Assembly (NCBI GenBank): GCA_016124235.1
Contig: WGOC01000002.1
Location: 62,001 to 126,000 of the forward strand
Direction of reading: 5' to 3'
Source: a bacterium
GTDB taxonomy: Bacteria > Verrucomicrobiota > Verrucomicrobiia > Limisphaerales > RI-55
Length of the DNA: 64,000 nt
Both the position numbers and the translations under genes were made by a program. The notes under the pieces were generated by a model. The model saw only the letters and a list, made by a program, of their open reading frames with translations, was not told where the DNA came from and did not search any database. The first letter of the stretch is position 1. The number at the start of each line of letters is the position of its first letter. Positions 17,756 to 26,780 of the stretch are shown here, one piece after another.

Positions 17756-18717
17756 ATCGCCTCCTCACCGTTTGCCGCCAACCAGCTTTCCTCGATTTTG
17801 AACCCCTGCTCTTCAAGCGTTGCCGGGAACGTCTGCGATCGATAACGCCACGAATAGAACAACTCCAATTCTTCATCGGGCTCAAATTCATAAACATCCG
17901 CCAGCACGTGTAAACGGCAGGCGCGATGAAAACGCCAACGGGCAACGATCCGCCCAACCTCGGCACTATCGCCAAACGGTTCGGCGGCGAAACGCAGCAC
18001 CCCGTCCTCTGGTCGAACGCCTCCCTGCTCGAGGAATGTGAACAACCAGGAGTGCGTCTCCGGATTATCGTATTGCGGCAGAACGTTCGCCATTCCGCTC
18101 ATCAATTCAGGACCGGGAGCAAGGTTCACACTCAACAGCAGAAAATCTTGGGACCGCAGCCAACCGGCGATCGTGGGCAAAATCGCGCCCGGCGGAAAAT
18201 TGGGCAACATGCTGAAGAACGTAAAAAGCCGGCCGCTCGTGCCGGGCGACTGAGTGGACAACCATTCACCGAGATCGTCCGCCGCCTCCAAATTAGCAAC
18301 CATCGGATAAACGCACTTGGCACCCAACCGTTCGCCGGCTGCCAGCGCCGCTTCACAGACCAATGGCACGCTGACATCGACCGGCACAAAATGAATTTGC
18401 TTCGCCGCCTTCACCAAATGATCGATCAATTTCACATCTTTGGCCGCCGTCCCGCAGCCGAGACCGACGATCGTCACTTCACTGCTTATCCGATCGCATG
18501 CGGCTTCAAAACAGCGCTCAAACATTTTGACGTAATCGGGCACCCGCGAAAACGGCGACCAGGCGTCGTAAAGCGCACGCCAGCGCGCCGCCTGACATGC
18601 GCCTTGATAGTGCAATCCTGGCGGAACCGTCCGGCGCGTGAAGGCGTCTCGGACTCGCGCCAATTCGGTGGACGGAAAGGCACCCGGGTGAACAGCCAGT
18701 TGAAGCGGATTCGTCAC
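17725..18717 (-). CDS. EgtD-superfamily SAM methyltransferase
   Basis: About 330 residues of the histidine-specific methyltransferase superfamily (Methyltransf_33). The SAM motif is TIVGLGCGTAAKDVKLI, followed by HFVPVDVS and FFSMLPNFPPG, matching the EgtD order GSGxxxKT, YVPVDIS, GSSIGNF. No ATG fits: an open frame continues to 19179 but would overlap the divergent gene, so I place the start at GTG 18717; TTG 18783 is an alternative. There is no egtB or other ergothioneine gene nearby, so the substrate is open. The 3' end overlaps the convergent folP-like gene by 31 bases. Confidence 0.7.
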   Translation of the reverse strand: MTNPLQLAVHPGAFPSTELARVRDAFTRRTVPPGLHYQGACQAARWRALYDAWSPFSRVPDYVKMFERCFEAACDRISSEVTIVGLGCGTAAKDVKLIDHLVKAAKQIHFVPVDVSVPLVCEAALAAGERLGAKCVYPMVANLEAADDLGEWLSTQSPGTSGRLFTFFSMLPNFPPGAILPTIAGWLRSQDFLLLSVNLAPGPELMSGMANVLPQYDNPETHSWLFTFLEQGGVRPEDGVLRFAAEPFGDSAEVGRIVARWRFHRACRLHVLADVYEFEPDEELELFYSWRYRSQTFPATLEEQGFKIEESWLAANGEEAIYLCRTLGGR

Positions 18718-18852
18718 GCCCGAGATGTTGCCCGGTTGACCGATGAGTGACAAGGGACGCCGCCCGACGTGGTTTCTGGTCAAAACTTTTTTATAACCTG
18801 CATTGAATCCCCTTTTGACACTCCGAAGCTCGCGTGCTGGAATCCGGAAGCG

Positions 18853-19620
18853 ATGGACTTTGACATTTCGCACATTCTGGAAAGCTGGGACTACAAGCCC
18901 GGTCAGGTCATGGTTCGGAAGTTCAAGACCAAGGACGGTCGCGAGCTGATCCAGTTGCGTGTCGATCTGGGGCTGCTCCAGATGAACGCGACCGGCCGCC
19001 CCGACGGCAAACGCCCGATGGGCCACGATTCGTGGTTTGATTTTTATCTTAACCGCCTGGAGGAACATCGTGCCCAAAACGGCGGTGACGAAGAGGGCTT
19101 TATCCTGAGCGCCGAGGATTGCACGCGACTGCACGTCGAAGCGGTGCAGTATCACCATCGCTACATCTGCTTGTTGCAACTGGAGGATTTTGAAGGCGTA
19201 TTGCGTGACACGGAGCGGAATCTAGAGTTGTTCGATTTCGTCGAAGAGTTCGCCGACTCGAATGAAAACTCCTGGCTGTTCCAAAATTTCCGGCCGCAGT
19301 GCCTGATGATGCAGACCCGGGCGCTGGTTTCGCAAAAGCTGAAGGAGAAGGAACACGAAGCGGCAATCGCGGAACTTGACGAGGGCATCGAGGCCATCCG
19401 TGAATTCTATCGGGAATACTCGATGACCGAGCAAATGGAACAGAGCGGCGAAATCGCGTCGTTGGAATCCTGGCGAACGGAACTCTGCGAACAGAAGCCC
19501 ATGTCGGAAAAGGAGCGCCTCGAGCACGCTCTGCAGGAAGCCGTGCGCAAGGAAGACTATGAGACGGCTGCCCGCATGCGTGATGCACTGCGCAAGCTCG
19601 CCGTCGATCCCGCTTCATGA
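18853..19620 (+). CDS. UVR (UvrB/UvrC) motif-containing protein
   Basis: 255 residues beginning MDFDISHILESWDY. The last 35 residues form a UVR motif (LEHALQEAVRKEDYETAARM), the helical hairpin seen in UvrB, UvrC, McsA and Clp adaptors. The rest is acidic and helical without a known catalytic site. A frame opening at 18769 exists, but the family-like start at 18853 is preferred. It overlaps the YqeY gene by ATGA at 19617. Possibly an adaptor for proteolysis or translation quality control (inference). Confidence 0.75.
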   Translation: MDFDISHILESWDYKPGQVMVRKFKTKDGRELIQLRVDLGLLQMNATGRPDGKRPMGHDSWFDFYLNRLEEHRAQNGGDEEGFILSAEDCTRLHVEAVQYHHRYICLLQLEDFEGVLRDTERNLELFDFVEEFADSNENSWLFQNFRPQCLMMQTRALVSQKLKEKEHEAAIAELDEGIEAIREFYREYSMTEQMEQSGEIASLESWRTELCEQKPMSEKERLEHALQEAVRKEDYETAARMRDALRKLAVDPAS

Positions 19621-20063
19621 GCCTGCACGAGCAACTGGGGGCCGACATCAAGGCGGCCATGATCGCCCGTGACGCCGATCGGCTGGGCACCTTGCGCCTG
19701 CTCAAATCCGCGCTCGGATATGTCGCGATTGAGAAGAAGACCGATTTCCTGACCGATGCCGATTTTCTGGCCGTCGTGCAGAAGGAGGTCAAGAAACGCC
19801 GCGATTCGATCGAGCAGTTTCAAAATGGCGGCCGGCCGGAGTTGGCAGAAAAAGAGAGAGTTGAAATAGCCGTTCTGGAGCAATACCTGCCGCAGCCTTT
19901 ATCTGCCGAAGAGTTGGAAGCCCTGGTCAAAGAATGCATCGCGGAGACCGGCGCCACTTCAAAAAAGGAAATGGGCCAGGTGATTCGCGCCGTTCAGACC
20001 AAGGCCGAAGGCCGCGCCGACGGTAAGGCGATCAGTCAGCTCGTGGGCAAACTCTTGCCTTAG
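19617..20063 (+). CDS. GatB/YqeY domain-containing protein
   Basis: 148 residues, the full length of free-standing YqeY proteins, which resemble the tRNA-binding C-terminal domain of GatB. Recognisable stretches are DIKAAMIARDADRLGTLRLL, EQYLPQPLSAEELEALV and KEMGQVIRAV. It is translationally coupled to the UVR-motif gene. The family's role is not settled; some link it to tRNA-dependent amidation. Confidence 0.9.
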   Translation: MSLHEQLGADIKAAMIARDADRLGTLRLLKSALGYVAIEKKTDFLTDADFLAVVQKEVKKRRDSIEQFQNGGRPELAEKERVEIAVLEQYLPQPLSAEELEALVKECIAETGATSKKEMGQVIRAVQTKAEGRADGKAISQLVGKLLP

Positions 20064-20153
20064 TTAGTCTTCCCGCTCACCCCTAGTTTCGGTTCCCCTG
20101 ATTCAGACTCACCCGGTAAGATACGGAAAGCGCGCGATACAGATCTCGTGGCG

Positions 20154-21071
20154 TCAAATCTCGTCGACCGCACGCCAATCCTCCATCCCGTCTTCCCAGT
20201 AAAGGGTACCGGCATCGAGTGAACCGAGTTCGCGCATTTGCTGAATTTGCGAACGTGTGAACGGTCCGAGCTGATTTTCATTCGCAAAAAGGTAGATGCT
20301 CGCTGGCACGATTGCCGCGCGAGGTCGCTTGCGGCGTACGACCAAAACGTCTTCCCCGTCATCGGCCGGTTCGAGTCCAAACGTGTGTTTGATGATCGCC
20401 ATCAGCCCCATCCCGGCAAGGAAACCTCCCACGTGTGCGGAAAACGCCACACCGCCGCCGGAACGCTGGAAGGAATCAATCATCCCCCAAACATCACTGA
20501 GAAAGTAGAACGACATGACGAGTTTCGCCGGCAGATGCCATTCGCCGGAAAAGATCCGGAAGAAGAAAAAAATGATCCATTTGATGGTGATACGCGTGTG
20601 ATGCAACGTGAGGGCAAAGGCTCCCATGCAGGCCGAAATCGCCCCCGAAGCTCCGACCAACGGAATGTGGGGGTCGCCGGGAACATACGCCGGCGCCAAT
20701 AGCATGTAGACGCCCAGTGCGATCAATCCGCCAACGAGGTAAAACACAATGAACTTTCCGCGTCCCATCTGATCCTCCACGCAGGAGCCAAACAGGAAGA
20801 GATAAACCATGTTGCCCAGCAGATGAAATATGTCCGCGTGCGTAAACATGTGGGTCAGCCACGAGTACCAGTTGGGCGCTTCCGGAATGAAGCCCAACGT
20901 CAACGCGAACTCCCGGCTCGCCTCCATTCCTCCGTTCAACCAAAGAAGGATCGATACAAGATGAACGGCTGCGCAAATACCCATGATGGTAAACGTCACC
21001 ACGGGGAACCGCCGTGTCCGATACTCGACACCGACCGGTAGAAAAATTGGTATAAACAAAAATGCTCGCAT
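20154..21071 (-). CDS. Rhomboid intramembrane serine protease with C-terminal GYF-like domain
   Basis: 305 residues. About six transmembrane segments hold the rhomboid dyad: Ser142 in GASGAISA and His213 in SAHVGGF, with oxyanion-side residues in FTHADIFHLLGN (His79, His83, Asn87). A soluble C-terminus at about 258-303 (ANENQLGPFTRSQIQQM, then GTLYWEDGMEDW) matches the bacterial GYF_2 domain, a proline-rich peptide binder. This combination suggests substrate recruitment by the cytoplasmic domain (inference). Confidence 0.9.
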   Translation of the reverse strand: MRAFLFIPIFLPVGVEYRTRRFPVVTFTIMGICAAVHLVSILLWLNGGMEASREFALTLGFIPEAPNWYSWLTHMFTHADIFHLLGNMVYLFLFGSCVEDQMGRGKFIVFYLVGGLIALGVYMLLAPAYVPGDPHIPLVGASGAISACMGAFALTLHHTRITIKWIIFFFFRIFSGEWHLPAKLVMSFYFLSDVWGMIDSFQRSGGGVAFSAHVGGFLAGMGLMAIIKHTFGLEPADDGEDVLVVRRKRPRAAIVPASIYLFANENQLGPFTRSQIQQMRELGSLDAGTLYWEDGMEDWRAVDEI

Positions 21072-21222
21072 ACCTCTGATGGTTCGAACGCCGCTTCTTT
21101 TACCCGACCAACAAAAACAATCAACCCGCTTTCTTGTTGCTGCTCAAGATCATCGGCAGATCGCCGTAAATTTGAACTGGTATTTTGCGGATGCCGGCAG
21201 TAGAGCATGGCGTTATCAGATT

Positions 21223-21681
21223 ATGAACAAGGTGTTCAAACGTTTTACCGCTGGTTTACTCTTCGCCACCACGGCGGCTTTCGCACAATCATACTCGATC
21301 GACTGGTACAGCATCGATGGCGGCGGCGGAACCAGCACCGGTGGAAATTACACGCTCACGGGCACGATTGGTCAGACAGACGCCGGCACGTTGTCGGGTG
21401 GCAATTATACGCTGACGGGCGGGTTTTTGAGCATTGTCACCGCGATCCAGACGCCCGGCGCACCGCGATTGAAAGTGACGCGCTCAGGCAATGATGTGGT
21501 TGTTTCCTGGCCGGATCCTTCCACCGATTTTGTTTTGCAGGTAACCGGCTCCTTGGCCACACCGTCTTCGTCCACAATCTGGAGCACCAGTGGAGCACAG
21601 GTCAGCACCAACAACGGCGAGAAGCAGATCACGATTTCGTCGCCCGTCGGCAACAAGTATTTCCGGCTGCAAAAGCCCTGA
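21223..21681 (+). CDS. Small secreted protein with IDGGGGTSTGG motif
   Basis: 152 residues from ATG 21223; an open frame extends further upstream to 20983 but has no coding character there. A signal peptide (1-21, ending AFA) is followed by SIDWYSIDGGGGTSTGG and two near-identical GGNYTLTG repeats with GTIGQTDAG between them. This pattern recurs in many verrucomicrobial secreted proteins. The C-terminal 70 residues look like a small beta domain (VVVSWPDPS, ending KYFRLQKP). Function unknown. Confidence 0.8.
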   Translation: MNKVFKRFTAGLLFATTAAFAQSYSIDWYSIDGGGGTSTGGNYTLTGTIGQTDAGTLSGGNYTLTGGFLSIVTAIQTPGAPRLKVTRSGNDVVVSWPDPSTDFVLQVTGSLATPSSSTIWSTSGAQVSTNNGEKQITISSPVGNKYFRLQKP

Positions 21682-21707
21682 TTTTTCGTACCAGCAGTAC
21701 CCTCCCC

Positions 21708-21742
21708 ATGAGGGCGGCCCTTTTGGGCCGTCCTCATTTTCT
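21708..21742 (+). terminator. Strong intrinsic terminator before yraN
   Basis: ATGAGGGCGGCCC (21708-21720), loop TTTT, then GGGCCGTCCTCAT (21725-21737) form a 13-pair stem with one wobble, followed by TTTTC. The stem ends only seven bases before the ATG of the next gene. Confidence 0.85.
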
Positions 21743-21744
21743 TG

Positions 21745-22173
21745 ATGAATATTTGGCAAAGCATCCGGCGGCGATTCGCCGTATCCGAGGAACCCGAGCA
21801 TCTGCGACGTGGGCGCATCGGTGAAGCGGCCGCAAATAAACAACTGCAACGGCAGGGACTCAAGTTCCTCACTGCCAACTTTCGTTCCAAGAACGGCGAG
21901 ATTGACCTCGTTTTCCGTGATGGCAATTGCCTGGTTTTTGTCGAAGTGAAGACTCGGACCTCCGGTGGCTGGGTACGTCCAGCCGGCGCCGTCAACGCAC
22001 GGAAACGCCGCTTGCTTTCCCGCACGGCGCTGGATTATCTCAAACTCCTGCCCGACCGCCGGGTGAACATCCGCTTCGACATCGTCGAAGTATTGCTGAC
22101 CGACGGTGAAGTGACGGAAGTCCGCCATTTGCCAAACACGTTTTCGCTGGCCAAACCATTTCGCCACGGTTGA
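21745..22173 (+). CDS. YraN family (UPF0102) putative endonuclease-like protein
   Basis: 142 residues with the YraN signature GRIGEAAANKQLQRQG, FRSKNGEIDLVFRD and LVFVEVKTR. The Glu-Asp-ExK pattern is that of Holliday-junction-resolvase-like nuclease folds. A TTG just before the ATG could also be used. There is no Shine-Dalgarno site, since a terminator hairpin ends directly upstream. Confidence 0.9.
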   Translation: MNIWQSIRRRFAVSEEPEHLRRGRIGEAAANKQLQRQGLKFLTANFRSKNGEIDLVFRDGNCLVFVEVKTRTSGGWVRPAGAVNARKRRLLSRTALDYLKLLPDRRVNIRFDIVEVLLTDGEVTEVRHLPNTFSLAKPFRHG

Positions 22174-22376
22174 ATCGTTCGCGAAATCGTACTGCCACGA
22201 CGCGTCAATAGAATCGCCAAGCAAATTGGTCGCCGTCGTTCTTCTTCGAACCGTTTCTCGCAACACTGTCAAACATGGCCGAACAATGGCCGCCGTAAAC
22301 AACTGGCGGGAAACGGATAACCGAAAATCGCCAGCAATCGAATTGGAAGCAGGCGAGATCGAGCCGCAGAATCTTC

Positions 22377-22934
22377 TTATGCCTCGCTCTTGGAGATTTC
22401 CTGGAAAAACCACGCGCGGGCATACGCCCAGAGGCGAGTCGCCGTTCGCGTGGAGAGGCCCATCGCCTGGGCGGCGTCTTCGTTGCTCAATCCGGTGAAG
22501 AACCGAAGTTTGATCAACTGCGCGGCTTCTGGGTCTTTCGCGGTGAGTTTTTCCAGCGCTTCGTCAACGCGCAGAAGATGTTCGTCGTCCGTGTTGATCG
22601 CCACGTCGATCGAACTGAGATCCAATTTGACCAAATCACCACCGTGTTTGCGACTCGCCTTGCGCCGGGCATTCTCGATCAAAATACGGCGCATCGCCTC
22701 GGCGGCCGCGCCGAAAAAATGAGCGCGATTTTGCCAGCCTTCCTCATTGCCCACCAACCGCAGATACGCCTCGTGCACGAGCGCCGTCGCCTGCAAGGTC
22801 TGGCCCGGCCGTTCCCGCGCCATTTTGTTGGCCGCCATGGTCCGAAGTTCATCGTAAACCAATGGGATTAAATCACCGCCGGCGGCGGTTTGACCGGCCT
22901 TCATCGCGTCGAGGATTCGCGTGATCTCGTTCAT
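22377..22934 (-). CDS. ECF sigma factor of the TIGR02999 type
   Basis: 185 residues from ATG 22934, where the family-like N-terminus MNEITRILDAMKAG begins; a longer frame reaches 23009. Region 2 contains LVYDELRTMAANKM and ATALVHEAYLRL; region 4 contains DPEAAQLIKLRFFTGLSNED and STRTATRLWAYARAWF. Relatives in Planctomycetota and Acidobacteriota often precede a serine/threonine kinase, which is absent here. No anti-sigma gene is adjacent. Confidence 0.88.
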   Translation of the reverse strand: MNEITRILDAMKAGQTAAGGDLIPLVYDELRTMAANKMARERPGQTLQATALVHEAYLRLVGNEEGWQNRAHFFGAAAEAMRRILIENARRKASRKHGGDLVKLDLSSIDVAINTDDEHLLRVDEALEKLTAKDPEAAQLIKLRFFTGLSNEDAAQAMGLSTRTATRLWAYARAWFFQEISKSEA

Positions 22935-23183
22935 GTTCGAACGGTTTGACCAAAACGAACCCTGACCCACATTCGGGCCGCTGGCAACGTCGCAAAAGTT
23001 GGCAATCATGGTGATTCAAAGTTGTGGAAACGCGGGGCCAAAGCGATCGCAAAGCCCGGGCATTGTTGAGAATTCCATCTCCAGTTCACATTTCGGGTTG
23101 ATCTCCGTAAAACGATTCAAATCGTCCCGGGCCACCGCAGTTAAAGCATTCAATAGAGCGGTCAATTTCATTTATGATGGCGT

Positions 23184-23756
23184 TCACATTCGCCTTTCTT
23201 CGTCTGAGATTGGTTCACCGTTCGACGAATCCAATCGGGTCGTGGCGAATGCAGCGAAATGCATTCTGCCAAAAAGGGCTGTGGAAATTTGGTAGATGAA
23301 CGACGGCACGCAAAAATCGAACAGCACCGGCATCATCGCCGTGACGACGAATAGACCGATCAGCAAATCCGCCACAACCGCGTGCGCCATCAACATTGCC
23401 AATACAATCGCGCCCAACCACACGGTAGCCACCGCGCAGGCAAAACGTCGGGGCGCCCCATAACTGGGAATTGCAGGTCCGTTGATCCATCGTCGGAAGA
23501 ACCACTGATAAGGCACGTCAAACGGATGCCACGGCAGCACGGCACCAAGAAACGCAAAGGGAATCAACGTCCCAACGATAAAGGGCGACTCAAACCAGCC
23601 ACCGATGCTCACCCACACCACGCAGAACGCGGGCGCTACCTTCAAGGCCCAACTCAGCGTGGTCACTTCTCCATCCGACAAACCGTTGAAGCCTTGCAGT
23701 TGCAGCTTCCAGCGCAGCCGATCCAACGGACAACTCGGACCCTCGTTCGCCTTCAT
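23184..23756 (-). CDS. DUF4395-like integral membrane protein
   Basis: 190 residues from ATG 23756, which has AAGGAG six bases upstream; this settles the start over the TTG at 23774. About four transmembrane segments (around 45-62, 66-82, 114-133 and 135-160). The last helices (RRFACAVATVWLGAIVLAML, then PVLFDFCVPSFIYQ) resemble DUF4395. It follows the SCO gene closely, so it appears to be the third gene of the mtoX cluster. The role is unknown; it may handle redox or copper for MtoX (inference). Confidence 0.65.
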   Translation of the reverse strand: MKANEGPSCPLDRLRWKLQLQGFNGLSDGEVTTLSWALKVAPAFCVVWVSIGGWFESPFIVGTLIPFAFLGAVLPWHPFDVPYQWFFRRWINGPAIPSYGAPRRFACAVATVWLGAIVLAMLMAHAVVADLLIGLFVVTAMMPVLFDFCVPSFIYQISTALFGRMHFAAFATTRLDSSNGEPISDEERRM

Positions 23757-23774
23757 CGGAATCTCCTTGGGCAA

Positions 23775-24509
23775 TCAGCGGTTCGCCTTATTGCTGTCGA
23801 CGACTTCTTTGTCCGGATCCATCAGCAGCGTCAGCGCATCGGTCGCAACTAAACGAGGATCCAGCAGGCCGTAGCTGTAGATATTTCGGACTTGGTCCTT
23901 TTGATCAATCAGATACACCCGCAACTGGTGATACAACGGACCGGCGGTGCTGTATTTCTTCCGGCGATCCACCCGTTGACCATACGCCTCCAAGAGCGGT
24001 TGCAGTTCCTTCTGGCTGCGCGTCGTCAGAAACAACCAATCGGCACCGTCGCCCGAACCGAGCGACACGCGGCCGTACCGGGCCATGACCTCGGGCTTGT
24101 CAAAGGACGGATCGAAGCTGAGCGTGATCAGCAGCAGCTTCTTTCCGAGTGCGGGTTGCTGCCGGCTGATGCTCTGAAGTTCGCTCAAAACACTGGTCGC
24201 CCGCATGCAGGCTTTTGGGTCCGTGCAGCGCGTGTAAATGAAACTGAGAATGACGACGTGATCCTGCATTAATTTGTGCAAACTCACCGGTTTGCCGTCG
24301 CTTCCCAGCACGATTCCATCGGCCGCCTCCTGCAGTATTGGGAGCTGATAACTCCCCGGTTTTGGAACGTCGTATTCGTAACCCACCGGCTGACGTTTCA
24401 TTAGGTCGGCGGTGACGACGCCTGGTTCAGTTTCAACCGGATCGGCCGCGGGAATCTTCGGGATTCCAAGCAGGGCGACAGAGAGTGACGCAATCAAGTA
24501 TTTGTGCAT
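23775..24509 (-). CDS. SCO1/SenC-type copper chaperone or thioredoxin-like protein
   Basis: 244 residues from ATG 24509 with a signal peptide; ATG 24545 is another option. The thioredoxin fold carries Cys95 and Cys101 in FIYTRCTDPKACM, spaced C-x5-C as in one branch of bacterial SCO proteins rather than C-x3-C. The copper-ligand His194 is in PLYHQLRVYLID. SCO proteins deliver copper or reduce target thiols in the periplasm. It lies directly downstream of mtoX, as in known methanethiol oxidase clusters, so it probably matures MtoX. Confidence 0.88.
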   Translation of the reverse strand: MHKYLIASLSVALLGIPKIPAADPVETEPGVVTADLMKRQPVGYEYDVPKPGSYQLPILQEAADGIVLGSDGKPVSLHKLMQDHVVILSFIYTRCTDPKACMRATSVLSELQSISRQQPALGKKLLLITLSFDPSFDKPEVMARYGRVSLGSGDGADWLFLTTRSQKELQPLLEAYGQRVDRRKKYSTAGPLYHQLRVYLIDQKDQVRNIYSYGLLDPRLVATDALTLLMDPDKEVVDSNKANR

Positions 24510-24594
24510 GACGGGTGATGTTTGAGTGAAGGTTGTCGTCCTCATGGGACCTATCCGGTGGACGATATCGTCCGCCGGATAGTCCGCATTGGGT

Positions 24595-25956
24595 TCATTG
24601 ATAAAGGCTGCGGGAACCAAACCGCATCAAGTGCGGTCGTCCCAATTGGAGTGCCTTGAAGTCGACGGTGAAACGCGGTTTCAACTCCTTGCCGTCCCAG
24701 TCGTAGGCCTTGAGAAACTGTTCGTTGTCGTCGCCTTGTTTGTCCCAGTTCGCTAAAAGCGAGCTTGTGAAATACCGCCGTTTCCCGTCCCAACTTTCGC
24801 TCACCATGTTGACCTGCCGGCCAATGGTCTGCTCGTACATCTGCTTCGGATGATGCGGATCGGAAACATCGAACACGCGGCATTTGCCGTCGCCGAAACT
24901 ATCCACGAAGAGTGTGTTGTCATCCGCGCTCAAGCTGATATCCACCGGGAGCACACCCTGGCCTTCCGGGCCAACGTGCCCAACTTCCTTTGCTTGCCAG
25001 ACGCCATTCTCATCCTCGAACACCAGCCAGAGCTTCGACGTCAATGCCGTGGCGGTGAAGGCGTAGTTATGCGTCGGTCCCCAGGCCCAGCGAACTTCGA
25101 GCGGCGCACCAGGCACGTGAAAGACTTTCTCGGGTTGACGCGTATGGAAATTCCAAAGCGTCATCGTCTGGCCAAATTGCTTCATGGCTTCGGCGTCTTG
25201 AACCAGCTCACCGAACGGCCGCATGTAATTCTTCCAGCCGGTGAAAGACGAGCTGAGCATCACGTTCTTTCGCGGCAGGACGCGCGCATCGTAGCCATAG
25301 CCATCCGCGACTGACTCGATGTCGGCGCCCTGCTTGTCTGCGTCGGTCGGCATCCAGTGCGTGGCGATGTGTTTGCCGGTGTTGCTGTATTCCACGATCG
25401 CTGTGCGGCCGTCCTGACATTTGCTGTTGGAAAGACAGGGCACCAGCATTCGGCCGGGCAACGCGTAAAAACCATGTGGACCGACCGTGCCGGTCTTCTT
25501 GGCGAAGTCGGTGATGGTCTTTTTCAAGACCGGATGGCCCGGATCTGTGGCGATGTCGAAAATGAAGATCTGGCTCGAATCGAGTCCGCTGAGCCACAGC
25601 TCCCGGCGATCATCGGTGAATCCGCCGTGGTGAGCTTCGTGCCGACCTCCCACCGACTTGCGGTCAACGACTTTGCCGTACGTCGGCGAATCCGGTTTGA
25701 CATCGATAGTCACCAGTTTGTCGGAACCATCGCCCCAACCGTCGACACCGAGAGTCCAGACGTAAACGTATTCCTCCTGCCCGGTGATCTTGGGCATATA
25801 AGGTGACATGCAAGTTTCGTCCGCAACGGCCGCCAGAGTGGCGGCGGTCAGCAGGGCAACACCGAGAAAACCCCCGAGTTTCCGGGGGGTATGAACCGCC
25901 GGAACGCAAGCGGAATGAGCGAGTCTGTATTCGTTTTGGCAGTATTGTGATTTCAT
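24595..25956 (-). CDS. mtoX: Methanethiol oxidase (selenium-binding protein 56 family)
   Basis: 453 residues from ATG 25956, preceded by AAAGG at good spacing. A signal-type hydrophobic stretch at about 28-45 implies a periplasmic location, as in bacterial MtoX. Family hallmarks include MSPYMPKITGQEEYVYVWTL, HEAHHGGF (His106, His109 and His110, candidate metal ligands), CLSNSKCQDGRTAIV, SSSFTGWKNYMRPFG and GRQVNMVSESWDGKRRYFTS. The copper-dependent enzyme oxidises methanethiol to formaldehyde, hydrogen sulfide and hydrogen peroxide. It forms a cluster with SCO and a membrane protein. Confidence 0.9.
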   Translation of the reverse strand: MKSQYCQNEYRLAHSACVPAVHTPRKLGGFLGVALLTAATLAAVADETCMSPYMPKITGQEEYVYVWTLGVDGWGDGSDKLVTIDVKPDSPTYGKVVDRKSVGGRHEAHHGGFTDDRRELWLSGLDSSQIFIFDIATDPGHPVLKKTITDFAKKTGTVGPHGFYALPGRMLVPCLSNSKCQDGRTAIVEYSNTGKHIATHWMPTDADKQGADIESVADGYGYDARVLPRKNVMLSSSFTGWKNYMRPFGELVQDAEAMKQFGQTMTLWNFHTRQPEKVFHVPGAPLEVRWAWGPTHNYAFTATALTSKLWLVFEDENGVWQAKEVGHVGPEGQGVLPVDISLSADDNTLFVDSFGDGKCRVFDVSDPHHPKQMYEQTIGRQVNMVSESWDGKRRYFTSSLLANWDKQGDDNEQFLKAYDWDGKELKPRFTVDFKALQLGRPHLMRFGSRSLYQ

Positions 25957-26139
25957 GGCTTGAGCCTTTCTGGATAGCCCATGCGATTTCACGAAACGGA
26001 TTGCGCCATAAATCTTGAATGAGTATGGGCCTCAGCCACCATCGAACAAAGCGCCGCCCCGGGCGTCCAACGTCCGCCAGATCGAATCCGGCCTTGCGAA
26101 ACAGCCAAAATGAAGAACAAGTTATCCGGTATCGACATT

Positions 26140-26769
26140 ATGAATTCCAAAATTTCCCTCTCCCTGCTCACCGTGGCTTGCGGCGGTGCGTTGATCACTG
26201 GTTGCGCCAGCAGCGGCGTGAAAAATCCGTCCGGCGTGCCCGTCACGGAAATGAAGGCCGACGAAAGAGGATTCGTGGCCGGCACCGGAATTGAATCCCA
26301 GGACATGGTTGCGGTCACCGACAAGATGGCGCGCAGCATCCTCGGCGTGCCGGAGATTGCGAACGCCACCACCACACCGCGCATTGCCTTGCTCTCGATT
26401 AACAACGACACGCGGTTTCCCGTGAACAAGGACGTGTTCCTGACCCGGTTGCAAACGCTCCTCATCTCCAAGACGCAGGGCAAAGTTCGTTTCCTCGCCC
26501 GCGAACAGATGCAGGCACTGGAAAAGGAACGCAACCTGAAGCGCGAAGGCGCCGTCACCAGCGTGTCCGATCCGCGCCTGCAGGAATTCAAGGGCGCCGA
26601 TTATTTTCTGACCGGAAAGCTCTCGGGTATGACCACCAAGACCAGCGCGGGAACGAGCGATTACGTGCTCTACTCGTTTGAATTGATCGATGCGCGCACC
26701 AGTGAAATCGTCTGGGCCGACCAATCGGAAATCAAGAAACAGGGGCTTGAGGACGCCGCGTATCGGTAA
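26140..26769 (+). CDS. LpoB-like penicillin-binding protein activator lipoprotein
   Basis: 209 residues from ATG 26140 (ATG 26110 is also possible). A lipoprotein signal ends in LITGC. The body matches the CsgG/LpoB fold: PRIALLSINNDTRFPVNKDV, VRFLAREQMQ, DYFLTGKLSGM and YSFELIDARTSEIVWAD. LpoB activates the peptidoglycan synthase PBP1b in enterobacteria. It is followed by COG3014-like and YcfL-like lipoproteins, a trio also known from Proteobacteria. Confidence 0.85.
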   Translation: MNSKISLSLLTVACGGALITGCASSGVKNPSGVPVTEMKADERGFVAGTGIESQDMVAVTDKMARSILGVPEIANATTTPRIALLSINNDTRFPVNKDVFLTRLQTLLISKTQGKVRFLAREQMQALEKERNLKREGAVTSVSDPRLQEFKGADYFLTGKLSGMTTKTSAGTSDYVLYSFELIDARTSEIVWADQSEIKKQGLEDAAYR

Positions 26770-26780
26770 GCGGGACGTGA

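Noticed and set aside
18784..19179. N-terminal extension of the EgtD-like gene
   Set aside because: It would overlap the divergent UVR-motif gene antisense and shows no methyltransferase similarity.
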